Source: Loripinus fragilis (lineage: Eukaryota > Mollusca > Bivalvia > Lucinida > Lucinidae). From it: 64,000 nt of DNA. Below are positions 1 through 11,500 of this stretch, piece after piece. The notes under the pieces were generated by a model. The model worked only from the letters and a program-made list of their open reading frames with translations, searched no databases and had not been told where the DNA came from. Within the stretch, counting starts at the first letter, position 1. Each line of letters starts with the position of its first letter. Location of the stretch: assembly GCA_964019695.1 (NCBI GenBank), contig OZ026522.1:63573811-63637810 (forward strand). Direction: 5' to 3'. Both the position numbers and the translations under genes were made by a program.

Positions 1-2
1 TT

Positions 3-605
3 TTTAGGGGGCTTAATCTCAATGAGGACCTTGAATGGGCTTTAGATATGGACATTTTTCAGGAAATTGTGTGTAGGTTTGGCAAACCCGACATTGACCT
101 TTTTGCCTCTAGGCTCAATCATAAACTTGAAAAATACATTTCATTTAGACCAGATCCTAATGCAATGGCAGTGGATGCTTTTTCAATATCTTGGACTAAA
201 CAATATGTCTATATTTTTGCACCTTTCAGCACCCTCAGTATGGTTTTGCGGAAGATTGTGGAAGACGAGGCCGAAGCATTAGTAGTAGCCCCATTATGGA
301 CAACTCAAAGTTGGTGGCCTCAACTGGCTCATCTGATTGTGGATGTTCCCATAAGACTTCCTCCAACAAGCAAAATATTGTATCAGCCAAACAACCCAGA
401 AAGAACTCACCCACTACAGAAACTGAAGCTGGGGGCATTTCGCGTATCAGGGAAGTTTTGCAAGGCAGAGGAATTCAGGGAGAGTCTGCCGACCTCATCA
501 TTCAAGCATGGAGACAATCTACAAAGAAACAATATGAATGTTACCTTAGAAAGTGGCTCAAGTTTTCAGGTTCTCGGGAAATTGATCCACTTCAACCCTC
601 TATAA
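3..605 (+). CDS. DIRS reverse transcriptase/RNase H, C-terminal part
   Basis: The frame is open from the first bases of the window, so the true start is outside it. The visible 200 residues are the RNase H end of a DIRS polyprotein. Recognisable stretches are the D-I-D-L-F-A-S-R-L-N core, the F-R-P-D-P-x-A-x-A-x-D-A-F segment, and the P-L-W-x-T-Q-x-W-W-P motif near 284-315, which is typical of the end of DIRS polyproteins. The protein would copy the element's RNA and degrade the template. The last 310 bases overlap the recombinase frame in another phase, the usual DIRS arrangement. No stop interrupts the visible part. The family call is firm; the subfamily is not. Confidence 0.85.
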   Translation, partial: FRGLNLNEDLEWALDMDIFQEIVCRFGKPDIDLFASRLNHKLEKYISFRPDPNAMAVDAFSISWTKQYVYIFAPFSTLSMVLRKIVEDEAEALVVAPLWTTQSWWPQLAHLIVDVPIRLPPTSKILYQPNNPERTHPLQKLKLGAFRVSGKFCKAEEFRESLPTSSFKHGDNLQRNNMNVTLESGSSFQVLGKLIHFNPL

Positions 606-1408
606 ATTTAGTTATTGACTTTTTATATGATCTGTATAAATCAGGAGTTCAGTATAGTGGTATTGGGACAGCCAGATCTGCTTTGAGTGGATTTTTAAGT
701 TTGTGTTCTGAGGGTCAAGTTGACATTGGTAATAGTGTATTAGTTAAGAAATTTATGAGAGGAGTGTTTAACAAACGGCCTGCTTTGCCTAAATATAGGA
801 CAACATGGAATCCAGTTATTGTTTTAAATTATTTATCAAGTTTGAGTTCAAATCTTACCTTACTTCAGCTTTCTCAGAAAGTTTGTATGCTGCTTTTACT
901 TCTAACAGGCCAAAGGGGTCAAAGTATTCATTTATTAAAAGTTGAAGATGTCATATTTCATGAGGATAGTTTGGAGTTACAGTTTTCTGTTGTGCTTAAA
1001 CATACTAGACCTGGAGTGCATCAGGATAATATTAGGTTTCAGTCATATATTCAAAACAAGTCATTATGCATTGTTTCGCTATTACGTGAGTATATAGATA
1101 GAACGTCCAATTTGAGAAGTCAGGAGACACAGCTGTTCATTTCGACGCAAGCTCCCTTTAAAGGAGTGGCTCGTGCTACTATCTCAAGATGGGTGAAAAG
1201 AGTTATGGATAAAGCAGGAATTGATGTCAAATGTTTTAAACCTCATAGCACAAGGGCAGCAGCATCATCACATGCTAAGGCTAAGGGTGCTCCCTTGAGT
1301 GTGATTATGAACACAGCCGGGTGGACACAAAATAGCACATTTAGGAAGTTTTATGACAAACCTGTACAGGGAAAGTCCTGTTTTCAATCTGCAATCTTAG
1401 GAAATTGA
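296..1408 (+). CDS. DIRS tyrosine recombinase
   Basis: This is a 370-residue frame encoding a phage-integrase-fold tyrosine recombinase. DIRS elements use it instead of an integrase, inserting a circular cDNA without target-site duplication. An N-terminal SAM-like core-binding region occupies about residues 55-165 and the catalytic domain about 170-360. Visible catalytic residues are R207 (in T-G-Q-R-G), K235 (V-L-K-H-T), H317 and R320 (H-S-T-R), W343 (G-W-T) and the nucleophile Y353 (F-Y-D-K). The set is complete, so the enzyme may be active. The ATG at 296 is the first in frame; because the upstream RNase H frame overlaps, translation may begin further in. Length is normal for DIRS recombinases. 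Confidence 0.9.
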   Translation: MDNSKLVASTGSSDCGCSHKTSSNKQNIVSAKQPRKNSPTTETEAGGISRIREVLQGRGIQGESADLIIQAWRQSTKKQYECYLRKWLKFSGSREIDPLQPSINLVIDFLYDLYKSGVQYSGIGTARSALSGFLSLCSEGQVDIGNSVLVKKFMRGVFNKRPALPKYRTTWNPVIVLNYLSSLSSNLTLLQLSQKVCMLLLLLTGQRGQSIHLLKVEDVIFHEDSLELQFSVVLKHTRPGVHQDNIRFQSYIQNKSLCIVSLLREYIDRTSNLRSQETQLFISTQAPFKGVARATISRWVKRVMDKAGIDVKCFKPHSTRAAASSHAKAKGAPLSVIMNTAGWTQNSTFRKFYDKPVQGKSCFQSAILGN

Positions 1409-1500
1409 TTATGATAAGGTGCATTTGAGATGTAAATATTATTCAGTTTGAAGGGATATTGGATATAAGTGTTACTGATTATACAAAGGGATGTAACTGT

Positions 1501-1564
1501 GACGGACTTACATTGCTGTACTTGTACCTACTGACGGATTTACATTGCTGTACTTGTACCTGCT
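1501..1564 (+). repeat. tandem duplication of a 32-bp unit
   Basis: Two adjacent 32-bp copies beginning GACGGA lie between the recombinase stop and the complementary repeats of the DIRS element. They differ at two positions. Role unknown; they may be 3' untranslated sequence. Confidence 0.8.
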
Positions 1565-1734
1565 GAAGAAAATTGATGTCAACAGATGAGTATCTGAAGG
1601 ACAAATGTAAGTTAATAGATGCATGTATTTTACGTAGCTAGTGAGAAAATATGCTTCTGATATGAAGTAATTCAACATATTTGGTAAGCTCCGGTTTGTT
1701 TATTCTTGGACACAGCAACTCTAAATTCTCTATG

Positions 1735-2033
1735 GGGACCCATAAGGGTATTTATGGGGATGAAATTGTAAGATTAAACGAGACTTACACAGTAAGTTGA
1801 AGTTTGATCAAGATTTCATATACCATAAATACCCTTAGGGTTCACATACCCACCCTTTCACCCTGCCCATATTATTGGGTTTGCTGGGTCCAAGAATTAT
1901 TTTCTGGGCTTTCAAGTATGAATTTCCAGCGATCACGTGACTCGTACTCTATGTGAACCCTAAGGGTATTTATGGTATATGAAATCTTGATCAAACTTCA
2001 ACTTACTGTGTAAGTCTCGTTTAATCTTACAAA
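1735..2033. repeat. DIRS internal complementary region and right terminal repeat
   Basis: Arms 1766-1847 and 1951-2032 are perfect reverse complements over 82 bases, separated by 103 bases. Part of the same sequence (ATAAGGGTATTTATGG) occurs a third time at 1742-1757. In DIRS elements the internal complementary region pairs with the terminal repeats during formation of circular DNA. The assignment of the right arm as terminal repeat and the left one as complementary region is inferred from order. Confidence 0.75.
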
Positions 2034-2260
2034 TAAGCCACACGCGGCCGGTTAAGTACTAATGCGAGATAAAATTTTAGGCGCATGACTGTATGAAAAC
2101 GAAAGTTGAATTGTTGATTCAATGTTGATTTTCAGCGATTTAAGTCGGCCTTCAACTCGGCAAGCCTCGTGATGCCAATCGGTGGTCCTCGGGACGGATT
2201 TTTCTATCCGACCCTCACACTCATAATGGATTCTTATAATCCTTCATCTTTGTCCTTAAT
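2034..2260. repeat. fragments of hairpin-element family T4 upstream of the MSP130-like gene
   Basis: Bases 2034-2150 match 29869-30000 in inverse orientation. Bases 2150-2260 match the right arm of the elements at 30340-30475, including the tip motif CTCGGCAAGCCTCG at 2156-2169. This repeat forms the immediate upstream flank of the first coding exon, so any promoter must lie in or around it. I see no clear TATA box. Confidence 0.7.
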
Positions 2261-2389
2261 TTGTGTATGCAAGCAAATTATGCTCTGACGAGCTCGTCTA
2301 TGCCTTCGCTTCTCACATCTGGGACACGTATCAAACCTTCGTATGCTGGCCCTTTTATCTTCTAATGACGTGGTTTTGGTCGATTTCAG

Positions 2390-2567
2390 ATGCTTCTTGC
2401 CGTGTTGTCGTTGGGACTTTTATGGTATAGTTCAGAGGCAGCACTAACCTTGAAACAGCTATCCTACCTCAAACTTCCAGCATCGACCAAAAATGACTTC
2501 AGATTATTTTCTGGAACAGCACAAGAAGGCTCTTTCGATTATGATCAAGACATTCTGTATGTAGTAG
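2390..2567 (+). CDS. MSP130: MSP130-like exon 1 (residues 1-59, signal peptide)
   Basis: The exon encodes the signal peptide and the start of the mature domain (L-S-Y-L-K-L-P, then F-S-G-T-A). The donor is G|GTAAGA, leaving phase 1. The ATG is immediately preceded by a pyrimidine-rich stretch ending in CAG (2387-2389). That looks like a splice acceptor, so a non-coding first exon probably lies upstream. Confidence 0.88.
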
Positions 2568-5500
2568 GTAAGATTATTTTCTATTATGAATTCTGGAAGG
2601 GTTTGTATATATGTTATTCAATACACAGTCATTTATATACATAGAGGATCTTAGACGAGCAAAGTACAGAAAAGAACCAACGAGTTTCATATGACCACGA
2701 ATGTGAGATTCTGTTCTCACATGACCACTACTGCTACGAAAATCAAACTGCTTTTCATAGCTGTCAAATCGCGTTTTTAACCTGGATTCCACATCGATAC
2801 TCAACAGAATACAGTTGCACGCTAATTTTATTAGCAACTTAACACATTTCATAAACATAAAATTATGGCATGCATATATTCAAAAACAATAAAAGAAAAA
2901 AATGAGAGAAAAACGTGTAGTTTAGCTTTATTTCCGAAAACGAGAAACAGTACATCGATTCTAATATACGGATATATCAGAAGTCAGCTGATCTGGAAAT
3001 ACTCTGTTATAGAAATTTCAAAATACAAATATGCACACAGTGCCGCGGTTATTGTCGTTATTTGGTCGAATACGTTAGCTGCCAATTTTTCTGAAATATT
3101 TTATCATTCTATTTTAGGCCAAGAAAGTCACTTACTTCACGTGATAGATATCCACCATCCAGAATCACCAAATCTGCTGTTTTCCAAATCATTCGATGCG
3201 CGAGAAGGTACTCCCAGATCCGTGTCTTTCTGCTTCAATCAAGCAGGACATGGTGAAATAGCTGTGGCTTTGTCTTCCTATTCCCAGACTTTGGAGGGCC
3301 ATGTAATATTCTACCAGGCGCACCAGAGAGGGAGTGGCGCAAAAGATCTTTCATTGGATGGCTATACAACAGGTACATGTATAACATATGAGCCGCGACA
3401 TGTGATTTCTAACAATGTGGCATATTGACATGTGTAGACTTAGATGAGCCTGTGCAGTCTCCTAGTAAAGCTTAGAAACTTCGAATGATGTTTGGTCAGT
3501 GGCTGAACTCTCATAGAATATCCGAGCGATTTGCAAAGGCTCTGATCAGCCTTTGCTGGTCGCACATACCACATTGTTGATAATCTTATGTCACAGCTAA
3601 TGTTGTTTTACGCTAGACTCAATGGGTATAGCCTGCCAACAGACACCTGAGACATATGAATATTCAACGAACTTTCTACCATCGTGAAAAATGTTGTACA
3701 ATTTCTAATCTGAGTGCAAGAGTATCAAATCCCTTAGTAGCCTAGTTGATAACAGTCTGTCGTTAGAAATCATTAGGTGTGGGGTTGATTCCGGAACCTT
3801 TTCAACATGTTCAATTTTCTATAATTTTATATATATAATTATTTTTGTTCATTTATTCGATTTGTTTGTCGTTGTGTTGTTGTATTGTTGTTGTTTTTTT
3901 CATGATTGTGTGCATAATTTGAGAATTTAATATAAATCCGGTATACGTTTTAGCCTCAAATTTTTAAAACGTTTGTCATGCTCAACTCAACTGAGCATAC
4001 TTGTATGCCACAACTGCTTTTGAGCAGAAAAATACAGCATCTGAGAGTTTAAAGTAAGACATATCTTTACTTTTCAGCATTTTAGTTTTTATGAGCAATT
4101 AAAATTTCAGGCTCAGTTGAGTTGGACATAAAAAAAACTATAACCTCTGGTCGGAACCTGATCGCCAAATAGATGTGCTCAGTTTTCGGTAAAGAAACGG
4201 CTAAGAGATTTTTCAAACAGACATTTACTGAATTTATAACCATTTATCAATGATAGTATTTGTTCTAAAAAAGATATTTCTTGTCACAAAGCGTATACCA
4301 GATCAGTCTGGTTGTGGAGGAGCATCGTGATCAGGTTTTGCACTGTTTGTCATATCTTAACTAAATTTTGCAAGTCTAAAAAATACGCTACAGAGACTAG
4401 ATTAAACTTTACGACAGATATGGTAATAAGTTAGAATTCCCATATACGTGTAGGGTAGCTATATTTACATTTATCAATGCCCATATTATACTGTAGCATT
4501 CTTATTTTTTTTATAATTTTGTCAAAATAAAAAATCAGTACAGCGCAAGGTAGACGGATGGCTGAGAATGGGTTTGCTCCCCCCCCCCCTAGGGAATTTT
4601 GCAGACATATCCTATCTTGTAGAGAATTGAAAGCAGAGTCTTTTAAGAGATGTTTGCACTCTGTGCTCCGGGGCGTTAGTCTGTAAGAGCCTGTAACATA
4701 CGTTACTTAATCAAACTAAGAAAAAGTAAATTGAAAGTTTGGGTTACAAATTAAAGACATTAAAGTATTTATTTTTAAAAATCATTTATATAGTCTGCAT
4801 GCTGGATATCTTAACTACGTATGACAGCCATTTGAACAAAATTGCAGCTTCCTAGGGTGTCATATACGTTACATAAATCAAATAACCAATTAAAATTTGC
4901 AAGTGTGGCTAACATCATATACATTCACAATCTCTCTGTGTGTTTTGCAAAATGTTTTTAACCATGTCTGACTAGCTTATGCAATTGGCTAACTAAGAAA
5001 TTAAAGTTTGTTTCCCTAGCTTTAATATTTTTTCGGAAATGAGCAATTAAACAACCCTACCCATACCCAATTTTAAGGTGAAATGTTTGGTATTAAAACT
5101 AAAGTAAAAATAGTTAAAAAATATTTGCAGTTGATGAATGTGTTTCATTGTTTGGGATTTTTTTGCTTATATGAAAAGACTCATAAATCTGCAAGTTTGT
5201 TGCAAAATTTTTAATATCAGAGGTTGTGACATATGTTACCTGATGTAATAAATGGGCAAGCTCATTGTCTTTACGTAAGATATGCCTAAAAATGTTTTAA
5301 TCTCCTCGAGGGAATTTTGCAGACATATTCCTTCTTATAGTACAACTCAAGCTGCATCTAATAAGGGATGTTTGCACTCTCTATGTTGGGGCGTTAGTCT
5401 GAAACAGCGTGTAGCATGCGTTACTTTATCAAATAAAGGAAATGTAGTTTAAAAGTTTGAGCTAAAATTGTGAAAAACTCGCAGCTGTTGGATATCTTAC

Positions 5501-8500
5501 ATTGTTTAGGGATTTTAAACTGGCTGCTATGATAAAGACTTATAGATCTGCTAGTTGTCATTAAGTTTTAAAGATCAGAGAGCGTTACATATGTTAGCGT
5601 GACAAGTGAAATCATCAACAGTATCTTGACATCAAGCTGAGTAAGGGCCTGCTCCATTCTCATCCCATTTGGAATTCTGCAGACAAATTACATCTTATGT
5701 AACCATTCAAGGTGCATTTAATAAGAAATCTTTGCACTCTGTAAGTCGGGGCGTTAGCCTGACACAGCTTGTTACATATGTTACTATATCAATTTGAGAA
5801 TAAGAAATTTGAATAATCGAGCTACCAAAAGAAGACATTAAAATTATCTAATAAATTGACATTCTTTTGGTCTTTATACTGGATGTCTTTACTACATATG
5901 GAAGCTGTTTAACATTAATATGGCTAACTGTGGTGTTATGTGCGTTACATGAACCTTATTATAATTCAAAAGCTATAATTGTGGCTATCGTTGTGTAGTT
6001 AAACACCTACTATGACTTGGTTTCAAACTGTTTTATTAGATTTTACAAACATACACTCAATTGATGAATAGGAAAATACACTTTTGCTTTTCTATCTTAA
6101 ATATATTGTCTTATAGGAGCTAATACACAGCCCTGCTCCCAGTTTTACAGAGAAGCGAATTTTGTTATTACCTTTTAAGTAAAACACATGAAAGCGATTA
6201 CAGCGTGTGGATATTTTTCATTTTATCTTAGTCTGTCTTGCTATATGTCTATAAGATGTCATTAAGTTTAAGATCAGGACACTTAATGTGTACTTATAAG
6301 TCTTTGGTGCCAAAACACTAGAAATTATATTCATTTCTGATTATCAAGCCCATGGACTGGTGTTACAGATGTTATCAATTACCTTTTGGACACATTTCCT
6401 AATACTGTGCATATAATGCTAAATTTAGAGCCACAAATAGAAAAGATAGTTTTACATTTTTACAAGAAAATACAATAAATGAAATGGTCCAAACTATTTC
6501 TCATCGATTTAACACTCATGTTAAACGTTTGTCGTTGTCTGCTTCTGTGGTAATCATTATTATCACACGCCTTCTCGCAGCTAGTAGAATCATAACACAA
6601 TATTTCAATCATTTACTGTTATTCAATTTTACCACCAGTCCACTCATAATTGATGAGCCATTATCAACTTTCCAATTTTGCCATTTTTGGCTTGGAACAT
6701 TCGGAAACTGATATGAATTCCTAATAGTTGGCTCTTTGAGTATGTGTTTCAAGTGATACTCTACAAGTAGGAGAAAAACTAAAGCTTTACAAGGAGGAAA
6801 ACTATGTCATTTAGAGCAATGAGTACCTGGACTGATGTACCTTGATATTTCTGTGATAAAGAATCATATCTTAGCTGGTTAACTTTTATAAACGTAGCCT
6901 TTCCATACATGCAACCCACATATTTTCATCTAATAATGTCTCTGCACTTATTATCTTTCCCCAGGGATTCAAAAACTTATTTGAAGTCTTGGTACTTCTG
7001 AAGTGCTGAAACTGAGGTAACTCTTTCCCTTCAGATAAACAAACTAGATGTATCACAGCAGGTAAAGCAATGAAATGCAAGATGAACAGAGCGCAAATTA
7101 GACCCTTTCAATTCAATGATTCACTAAGTCTCTATGATAAGAGCGCTATAGGATGTAACATATATAACTCGTCATAATAAATGAGCAAGGGCATTGTCGT
7201 GACATCCTTTTTGATAACATAGTCAGAGGCAAGTGTTTTCAATTTCAGCGTTTTCAATGGATCATGAATGAGGCACTTTATCAACTTGTTTACTCTGTAT
7301 AAATCATACATAAAGCATAATATAGAACTACTGGTTATCCCATTCTACCTATAGTCGACTTTCCTTCTTTTGAATGCAACAGCTAATAATATGGCTGCAA
7401 AAACTGAGAAATCATAGGTTTTACATTATTTTAAGACATGCTTCAATGTACTGACATCAAAAAACAACCAACTGCAAACATAATTGATAGCAATGTCCAA
7501 CTTCATATTCTTTCTCTTATACCAGATAACTTTCAAGATGTAACAGAAATTGTTTCAGACGGTCTGCCAAAACTATCAAGAGTCAACATTGTAACTAAAG
7601 AAAACTTATAAAGTTCTTTGGGCGCAGCAAAATACTATTGATCTAAGACCTGAGGACTTAAGCACCAAAAGACTGGATAGGTTCCATGGCGAATGATGCA
7701 AAAAAGCAGTCTATCAAATTTCTGTTTGACCAATGTCAGAAATCTTAAAGTATTCTTAGAGATACACGGTAGAGACAAAGATTTTGCAAAATCAGAGCAA
7801 AGTTATAATTTGACTAGCACGGATGCAGAAGCAGCTGCAGTTAGATTGCTCTTGCCACTTCACAGGAAGAGATATATACCAGTCATACTCCATTGTATGC
7901 ATATATGGGAAATGGCATTAAACCCATATTTGATCAGGTGTTTGATCCTATGACACTGACATACTGTTTCTGCTTTTAAAGAATGCTAAGGATTCAAGTT
8001 TGGCTGAGTCAAGTTGTTTGACGCTGGCACTGGCCACACATACAAAGAAAATTAAGTCTTTTGATGGTTAAAGAGGAGAATCACACGAAAAGCTTATAAG
8101 TGATGTTTGTCACAATTACCAATTTTAAAAAGTAATCTTAATTAATGCAACACATATAACACCATAGGAAGCTGAATATTTGCTAAAAAAATCTTTTCTT
8201 ATGTATCAAAGGTATTCAGCATACAAACTACATGAATAATTCAAATAAATAGATAGTTTTATGTCTTCTTTCTGTTTCTCAGACGTTCAATTCATTTATT
8301 CTTAAATTGATATGGTAACATAAGTATCATACCATTACAGGCTAGCCCCCTAGTTGATAGAGTGCACACATCTCTTATTTGATGCAGCTTGAATTGTTCT
8401 TTAAGGTAGGACATGTCTGCACAATTCCCAAAGGGGTGGAGAGGAACAGGATTGTACTCAGTTTGCAGTCCTAATACAATGCCACGATTCTACTGGTTGT

Positions 8501-11500
8501 GATGAAATGGGTGATTATTTTGCAATAGAAGCAGACACAATGATAGACATAGTGATGGTTACTTGATGAAGATTGTTTTTGAATAATTTTATTTAATAGG
8601 AATATTTATTAAATTGTGTTATTTAAATGAGAACTATTATTTTCTATCTATATGTCTATATATTTTAATATTATAGGCATTAGGAAATATGTGACTAAAA
8701 GGGTTATATATAACATAGGTAACACAATTCCATGGGCTCGTTATCAGCAATGACTGTAATCACTAAGACTAAGGCACCAGAGGCTAGAGATTAATAGGAA
8801 AACATGTAAAAACGGTATTTTCCTGAAATAACATCTCATACTTCCAAGAAAATTTCCTAGCTCATTCATTATGCCATGTAACACACGTTACATACTTTAA
8901 TAAGTGCTCTGATCCTGATGTCAAACTTGCAAATGTACGATTCCTTATTGCATTAGCAAGACAGTGCCAAAAATGTAAAATATCCACGAGCGTCAAATAT
9001 TTTCAAATATTTTTCTTCAATAATAGATACCAAAATTGGATACTTAAAATTGGGGGTAGGGTTGTTTAATAGCTCATATAAAACAATGTATTTGAGATAG
9101 AAAAGCAAACTTTGTTTTTTCTATTAGTCAAATGAGTATTTTAGTAAACTAAGATTGAAAACACTTGTAAAATGCACAAATCATCTGTAAAATGAATTAT
9201 GTTAGTCACGATTTTAACTTTCAAAGGGAAATTTAATCTATGTAACGCATATAACACCATTGAAGGCTGTAATTTTGTTTAAAATGCTGCTTTTATGTAG
9301 CTTAAGCATCCAGCTTGCAAACTTCATAAGAAATTTGAATAATTAGATGGTTTAGTGTCTTCTTTCTGTAGCTCAAACTTTCATTTAGATTTTGTCCTTA
9401 GTTTGTTACAGTAACATATGTAACAGGCTGTCAGAGACTAACGCCCCGGAGCACAGAGTGCAAACATCTCTTAAAAGATGCGGCTTGAAATTTTCTTTAA
9501 GATAGGATATGTCTGCGAAATTCCCTTTTGGGGAGCAGGACCTTTTTAGCTCGAAGTCTAAGGTACGTTGATTTTGTGGTTTTGGATAAGGCTGCGTATT
9601 CTGAACAGAATATTGGTAGAACGTCATCATCTGGGCCTTGACGCGACAAAAACTGTCTTCAGAGTTTCTGACAAAGTCAGATTCAAACCATTCTCCTCAG
9701 CTACAGAGAGTAGCTAGACGCTTAAAGCAAGTCTGGATTTGATACTTGCCAATAAGCTTATAACAAAGGCGCTTACTAGACTGCGTGGATGCACAGGCTG
9801 GTCTACGTCTTTAGTTCGAAAACCACTGAAAACAGGTTTTCTCGCGTCGAGGTCCATCTGATATCATATCTCGTCACTTTGTCGTGAGCTGTACACTGAA
9901 GCTAACTGTCACTTCGACAAAGAGTACAGTCAAAATGGTGTCTTTTCGTTGTTTTCTCTTTTGCCCACAAACTCTTCGTCAACTGTGTCTGGAATCACAC
10001 TACCACTCTAAAATAGACAAAACAAAGGTCTAAACGACAGCTTAATGCAGGTCGAAAGTATTGCAGAGTGTTCCCATGGGACATTTTGCAATACTTTTAA
10101 CAAACATTAACTGATAGTGGGTATTGAAATCATTTTTGGGTCTTCTTTTGAGTGGTGCTTAAGACAGGTTTTACTGTAATACATTCGCCGTTCTCTTTGC
10201 AAATCTCCATAGCAAAAGTGAATTGTGGAAGAAATATGGGTTTTAGATCTAGACAAGACGAGTGACATGTTTTCTTTGCAATTGATTGTTATAGACAAAT
10301 CTAAAAGTATCAAAACCAACGAGGGGCTAGAATCTAAAACATGGTAATAAATGTAAATTGTAATTCACACAGTACACTCGAGACAAAATTATCAAACAGT
10401 CAAAAGAAGACCAAAAAATGGTTTTCAAGACCCATTATCACTTAATGCATGTACAAAGTATTGCAGAATGCCCCATGAGAGAATTCAGCAATACTTTCGA
10501 CCTGCATTAAGCTACCATCTGTCTTTTAGACCTTTGTTTTGTCTACTTTTGAGTGGTCGCTTAAGACGGGTTATACTGTATAAGCTTGTCAGCGTACAGT
10601 GTGCGACAACCAAACAAATACTGTACGTTCCCATAGTATATTTTTTATAATTTTAGAGTTCTGTAATGCATTATCTGTATTTCTTTGTCTTAGTTGGTTC
10701 TTATCCCGACCATATAAGATATACACCAGACTGTGCCTCTGTAATTGTTGCTAACAAGGGCAAACCAGGGAAAGATCTTCTGGGAAAGTATTTTGATCCG
10801 CCAGGAACCGTCAGCATCATCCATGGTGAAGCGACAGGAAATCCCTCTGTTAAGTTGGTAGACTTTGAAGATCATAATGGCAGGTAGGTTTATAAAGAGT
10901 AAAACTTACTTTACAGTTTGTCAATAAAACTTCTGACCCCTAGATAGTGCTTCTGTCCGTTTTCCTGATACTTCCCAAAATTTCCCCATGCTTAACCCTT
11001 AAAGCGCCAATTGCAACAAAAGTCGTCTGCTCTTCTCGTCTGCTGAAATGTTTAAAGAAGCCTCTATGGCAAACAGTGTGAACCCAGATCAGACTGCTCC
11101 TATAGGAGCAGTCTGTTCTGGGTCCACGCTGTTTGCTTCTATACTTAATTCGTCAGTAATGTTAGGCAATTATTTGCAGCAGACGACTTCAGCAGACGCC
11201 ATTTTCAGATGCATTTTTTTCTTGGCGCTTTAAGGGTTAAGATATCTCTGGTCTTGAATAAGACGTTTGATGTATCTAGAATATATAAGCTATGTAATTA
11301 AACATGCAGGACACTTTGACAAAAAGAGACACTACTTAAGGGGTTGGGCTTCCCCAAAACATTTAGTAATCCATTAACTTTATAAAGGTCTTTGTAAGTC
11401 CAAAAATATGAGTACTATAATACGCCTATTTGACTGGTCATTTCATGCTTTGCAAACATATGCTGAAATCATTTGTGTTCGACTGGGAATATTTATGATT

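Larger units (their letters stand above)
1..2033 (+). mobile_element. DIRS-like tyrosine-recombinase retrotransposon, 3' half
   Basis: The left part of the element lies outside the window. What remains is the end of the RT/RNase H frame, an overlapping tyrosine recombinase frame, and a 3' region with a perfect 82-bp inverted repeat (1766-1847 against 1951-2032). Overlapping RNase H and recombinase frames plus complementary repeats at the 3' end are hallmarks of DIRS elements. The right edge is placed at about 2033 because the sequence after it matches, in inverse orientation, a repeat at 29869-30000 that has no DIRS sequence beside it. Open frames and identical arms suggest a young copy. Confidence 0.85.

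Noticed and set aside
2865..3117. N-terminal extension of exon 2 from an upstream in-frame ATG
   Set aside because: It lies in intron 1. The joined exon 1-exon 2 protein matches the family at the splice junction, and the extension has no such match.
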